A stretch of DNA of 43,268 nt, taken from an uncultured Acidimicrobiales bacterium. Its GTDB lineage: Bacteria; Actinomycetota; Acidimicrobiia; Acidimicrobiales; SZUA-35. The stretch spans positions 1 to 43,268 of the forward strand of contig CALLGK010000034.1 of assembly GCA_938009905.1 (NCBI GenBank), given 5' to 3'. Made by a program: the position numbers and the translations under genes. Positions within the stretch are counted from its first letter, which is position 1. Every line of letters begins with the position of its first letter. Below the pieces are notes generated by a model, which saw only the letters and a program-made list of their open reading frames with translations, did not search any database and was not told where the DNA came from. This document shows positions 40,399 to 43,268 of the stretch, piece by piece.

Positions 40399-41523
40399 AT
40401 GCGCACACGAGCAGCAGTTCTGCGAGAAGTTAACCAACCCTGGAGCGTCGAAGAGATCGAGCTCGACCCGCCCAAGCGGGGCGAGGTATTGGTCAAGATG
40501 GCGGCTTCGGGCCTCTGCCACTCAGACGAACACGCCTACGACGGCCACATCGCCGGACTTGTGCCTGCCGCGCCAATGATCGGTGGACACGAGGGCTCGG
40601 GTGTGGTGCAAGAGGTGGGCGAAGGCGTGACCGACCTTGAAGTCGGCGACCACGTGATCTTCGGATTCATCCCGGCGTGTGGCCGTTGCCCATCGTGCGC
40701 CGACGGCCACTCCAACCTTTGCGATGCGGCAGCCACGTTCACCGAAGGCACCCAGATCACCGACGGCGGCTATCGCCACCACACCCTCGACGGCAAAGAC
40801 CTTGGCCTGATGTGCCTGCTCGGAACGTTCGCTGAGCACACCGTGGTGAACGAAGCCAGCGTCATCAAGATCGACAAGGATTGGCCGCTCGACAAGGGCT
40901 GCCTGCTCGGCTGCGGCGTCGTCACCGGCTGGGGTTCTGCGGTCTATACCGCGGGCGTTGAGCCCGGCGACTATGTCGCAGTGGTCGGTGCTGGCGGCAT
41001 CGGCTCCAACGCAATCCAGGGCGCCAAGATGGCCGGTGCTCGTGCCGTCGTGGCCATCGATCCTGTCGAGTTCAAGCGTGAGAAGGCCATGGCCTTTGGT
41101 GCGACGCACACGTTTGCGTCGATTGCTGAAGCGCAAGAAGCCATGGGTGAGGTCACGTGGGACCGGGGCTACGACAAGGTCATCATGACGATGGGCACCG
41201 GCGACGGAAAGACCCTCGGCGAGGCCTTCCACCTGGGCGGCAAGCGAGCCAAGATCGTGGTCACCAACCTGCACGGCACGGCCGAAGGCACCATCGAAAT
41301 CCCGGCCATCATGCTCACCATGTTCGAGAAGCAGGTGGTGGGCTCGCTGTTCGGTTCGGCCAACATCCGCAAGGACATTCCACGACTGTTTGAGCTCTAC
41401 CTTGCTGGTCAGCTCAACCTCGACGATCTCGTCACCAAGACCTACTCACTCGACGAGATCAACGACGGCTATGAGGCCATGCGCAACGGCGAGAACATCC
41501 GCGGCGTCATCATCTACGACTGA
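40399..41523 (+). CDS. NDMA-dependent-type zinc alcohol dehydrogenase
   Basis: This 374-aa medium-chain dehydrogenase belongs to the actinobacterial NDMA-dependent group (TIGR03989-like), in which NAD(H) stays tightly bound. Catalytic zinc ligands are Cys40 (GLCHSDEHAYDG), His64-Glu65 and Cys172. The structural zinc lobe has Cys94, Cys97, Cys100 and Cys108. The Rossmann motif is GAGGIG (197-202), and GFIPACGRCPSC and LLGCGVVTGWGSAV are typical of the group. Substrate is unknown; small alcohols or aldehydes are likely. AAGGGG before the ATG is a clear ribosome site. The CRP-type palindrome at 40340-40355 suggests carbon-linked control. Confidence 0.93.
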   Translation: MRTRAAVLREVNQPWSVEEIELDPPKRGEVLVKMAASGLCHSDEHAYDGHIAGLVPAAPMIGGHEGSGVVQEVGEGVTDLEVGDHVIFGFIPACGRCPSCADGHSNLCDAAATFTEGTQITDGGYRHHTLDGKDLGLMCLLGTFAEHTVVNEASVIKIDKDWPLDKGCLLGCGVVTGWGSAVYTAGVEPGDYVAVVGAGGIGSNAIQGAKMAGARAVVAIDPVEFKREKAMAFGATHTFASIAEAQEAMGEVTWDRGYDKVIMTMGTGDGKTLGEAFHLGGKRAKIVVTNLHGTAEGTIEIPAIMLTMFEKQVVGSLFGSANIRKDIPRLFELYLAGQLNLDDLVTKTYSLDEINDGYEAMRNGENIRGVIIYD

Positions 41524-41541
41524 TCCCGGACTCAATCACTC

Positions 41542-42462
41542 GTGAACAATCGACAACTCGTTGAGGGTGTGACCGACCGCGTCGTCGGCCGTGACCGCGA
41601 AATCGAACTCGTGGTTGCGGCCCTCGCCGCTGACCGTCACATCCTCCTCGAGGGTCCGCCGGGCACCGGCAAAAGCACACTGTTGCGCTCTGTTGCCGAC
41701 CAGATCGGCGTCGGCTTCCACTTCGTTGAAGGGAATGCAGAGCTCACACCGGCCAGGCTCATCGGCTATTTCGACCCCGCCCGAGTTCTCAACGAAGGAT
41801 TCGACGCAGACACCTTTGTCGACGGTCCGCTGGTGGCCGCGCTTCGCGACGGAGCCCTGCTCTACATCGAAGAACTAAACCGAGTGCCAGAAGAAACGCT
41901 CAATGTGCTGGTCACGGTGATGAGCGAGCGAGAAACCGTTGTGCCTCGGCTCGGTCGTATCGCCGCGGCAGACGGCTTCCGGCTTGTCGCCGCCATGAAC
42001 CCGTTTGACGCTGTGGGCACGGCCCGCATCTCGTCAGCGATCTACGACCGAGTGTGTCGCTTGGCCATCGACTACCAGAGTGCTGCTGACGAGGCCGACA
42101 TCACCCGAAGTGCGTTGGTTGATCGTGAAGGGGCCGACAGTGCCGAGGAGTTGGAGCGCATTGTCGAGCTAGTGCGTCGCACCCGTGAGCACCCCGATGT
42201 GCGCATCGGCTCATCGGTACGAGGCGCTATCGATATGTCGGCGATCGCGGCAACGCTCGCTGGCGTGCGGGGCGGAGCCGCCGAAGACAGGGCTGTGTCA
42301 CTCGATGCCGCCCTGCTCAGCTTGTCTGGCCGAATTCGGGTGCACGAAGGCAGCAGCCGTTCGCCGGAAGAGATCATCACCGAGCTCTACAACGAGGTGT
42401 TCACACCGCAGGCCGACCCGGACGCGAACGGCGATGACTCGGGAAAAGTGACAGCCCCGTAG
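41542..42462 (+). CDS. MoxR-type AAA+ ATPase, zero-frame product of a possible frameshift gene
   Basis: This 306-aa AAA+ ATPase of the MoxR/CbbQ group has Walker A EGPPGTGKST (37-46) and a Walker B-like LLYIEELNR (106-114), with Glu for the usual Asp, and an NPFDAVGTARIS sensor block. MoxR proteins work with VWA partners as chaperones for metal-centre assembly, and such a gene follows here. The start is GTG at 41542, 18 nt after the dehydrogenase. Near the 3' end the sequence reads TCG GGA AAA GTG, a slippery heptamer followed by a hairpin, so this may be the short form of a protein that is also made as a fusion. Confidence 0.88.
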   Translation: MNNRQLVEGVTDRVVGRDREIELVVAALAADRHILLEGPPGTGKSTLLRSVADQIGVGFHFVEGNAELTPARLIGYFDPARVLNEGFDADTFVDGPLVAALRDGALLYIEELNRVPEETLNVLVTVMSERETVVPRLGRIAAADGFRLVAAMNPFDAVGTARISSAIYDRVCRLAIDYQSAADEADITRSALVDREGADSAEELERIVELVRRTREHPDVRIGSSVRGAIDMSAIAATLAGVRGGAAEDRAVSLDAALLSLSGRIRVHEGSSRSPEEIITELYNEVFTPQADPDANGDDSGKVTAP

Positions 42463-42467
42463 GGGGC
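42441..42467 (+). promoter_or_regulatory. Putative programmed -1 frameshift signal
   Basis: The heptamer G GGA AAA (42441-42447) is in the X XXY YYZ register of the ATPase frame. After a 6-nt spacer (42448-42453), GCCCC (42454-42458) pairs with GGGGC (42463-42467). The zero-frame TAG (42460-42462) lies in the 4-nt loop. A -1 slip on GGA AAA continues AGT GAC AGC CCC GTA GGG directly into the VWA frame. Confidence 0.65.
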
Positions 42468-42575
42468 GAGCCGCCACAGGGCACGCCTCCCCCACCGACG
42501 GCGTCAGGCGACGAAGCCGACCAAGCCATCGACGAGGCTCGACGCCAGCAGCTGCCGCGTCGCACCCTCGAGACG

Positions 42576-43268
42576 ATGGACGGATTCGTCGAGCTATCGC
42601 CCGACATTGGCGAACTCGACGAGCAAGCCGTGAGCGAAGGCCTCGCCGACAACCCGGACGAAACGCTCGATCTTGTTGCCGCCATGACGGCCGCAACTGA
42701 TCCGGTGCTGCGTCGGCTCGCACGCCAATTGGCGGCCCGCCTCTTTCTCGATCTCACCAAGAACGCAAAGCCAGACACATCGGGACCCTCCCACCTCATC
42801 AGCGCCCCCTACCGTCCAGACGCTGGCGATCTCGACCTCGATCGCACGCTCGACGGTGTGCTCACCGCCCGTGCTGAGCGGAGGGCCATTGCAGCAGAAG
42901 ACATCCGCGTGTTGTCGTGGGCCGAGGCATCAACGGCCTGGTGCCTGCTCATTGATGCCAGCGGGTCGATGCATGGCAAACCAACGGCCACGGCTGCGCT
43001 CGCCGCCGCAGCGGTCGCTGCTCGTGGGCCCGACGAATACGCGGCTCTCTCATTCTCTGATCACGTCGTGGCCGCCAAGGCCATGTGGGAACACCGGGCG
43101 CCGACGGACGTGATCGATCGAGTGCTTGCGCTGCGGGGCCATGGCACCACCGACCTCGCATCCGCCCTCGCGGCTGCGCGCGAGCAACTGCATCGATCGA
43201 ACGCCAAGAAGCGCATGGTTGTGCTGCTCTCAGACTGTCGAGCCACCGTGCCCGGCGATGTCGAAGCC
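42576..43268 (+). CDS. VWA-domain protein, 5' end uncertain, cut by the window edge
   Basis: This reading frame is open from 42438 to the window end. It encodes a VWA domain with the MIDAS motif LLIDASGSMHGK, preceded by a helical region (LDLDRTLDGVLTARAERRAIAAEDIR). It is the partner type expected beside a MoxR ATPase (CoxE-like). The first ATG, GTG or TTG is ATG 42576, the start used here, which leaves a 113-nt gap. Yet residues encoded upstream (GDEADQAIDEARRQQLPRR) look strongly coding. A -1 frameshift from the ATPase gene at 42447 would explain this and yield an AAA+-linker-VWA fusion. Independent initiation at 42576 cannot be excluded. The C-terminus is missing. Confidence 0.8.
   Translation, partial: MDGFVELSPDIGELDEQAVSEGLADNPDETLDLVAAMTAATDPVLRRLARQLAARLFLDLTKNAKPDTSGPSHLISAPYRPDAGDLDLDRTLDGVLTARAERRAIAAEDIRVLSWAEASTAWCLLIDASGSMHGKPTATAALAAAAVAARGPDEYAALSFSDHVVAAKAMWEHRAPTDVIDRVLALRGHGTTDLASALAAAREQLHRSNAKKRMVVLLSDCRATVPGDVEA

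Noticed and set aside
41542-43268. Magnesium or cobalt chelatase (ChlI/ChlD) genes
   Set aside because: The ATPase has MoxR/CbbQ features and the VWA part lacks the ChlD-type blocks after the MIDAS motif; only the frameshift arrangement is comparable.

Overview
The window looks like chromosomal DNA of a high-GC actinobacterium, most likely an Acidimicrobiia / Ilumatobacter-like lineage. The clues are the frequent GTG starts, a DUF3499-type protein, a TIGR03086 (mycothiol-related fold) protein, an NDMA-dependent-type alcohol dehydrogenase, a CAP+DUF4214 secreted protein, and membrane proteins with a GWW-x4-DGKWY N-terminus. All family names come from motif reading; no database search was possible. 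I found no IS element, prophage, CRISPR array, tRNA or rRNA.

Layout. 1-5.3 kb: a small unknown gene coupled to a cupin, then a tandem glycine riboswitch ahead of gcvT-gcvP (no gcvH here). 5.3-12.1 kb: a DUF3499 protein diverging from a hotdog thioesterase, then a plus-strand run of an XdhC-like protein, an HpcH/HpaI aldolase, two translationally coupled Fe(II)/2-oxoglutarate oxygenases (EctD/PhyH-like and TauD-like) and two sulfotransferases. 12.1-16.8 kb: a minus-strand run holding a small membrane protein, a GH3 beta-glucosidase with PA14, a membrane-anchored beta-solenoid-like protein, an HD protein that matches only the C-terminal half of a CCA-adding enzyme, and an alkyltransferase-like protein. 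17-22.8 kb: cell-envelope proteins (a DUF4230-like protein, a Thr-rich stalk protein, a membrane-anchored S1C protease, a VanY-type peptidase) and a rhodanese. 23-28.6 kb: amidase, APC permease, dienelactone hydrolase, two unknown proteins and the CAP protein. 28.8-30.1 kb: a thioredoxin-fold AhpC-like gene with an in-frame UGA, then a TIGR03086 protein. 30.3-36 kb: a compact operon of ECF sigma factor, membrane ankyrin protein, FtsX-type permease and two ATPases. 36-40.2 kb: an acyltransferase-3 and two membrane proteins. 40.4-43.3 kb: alcohol dehydrogenase behind a CRP/GlxR-type palindrome, then a MoxR-type AAA+ ATPase and a VWA protein cut by the window edge.

The two strongest discoveries are recoding events. 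(1) At 28824-29462 (minus), two apparent ORFs become one 212-aa redox protein if the UGA at 29388-29390 is selenocysteine. The motif reads W-U-P-Y-C, and a short hairpin with GU in its loop lies 15-31 nt after the UGA. (2) At 42441-42467, the MoxR ORF ends with a G GGA AAA slippery heptamer, a 6-nt spacer and a GCCCC/GGGGC hairpin whose loop contains the stop codon. The -1 frame runs without interruption into the VWA protein, which has no ATG, GTG or TTG start until 42576. This predicts both a short AAA+ protein and an AAA+-VWA fusion from one gene.
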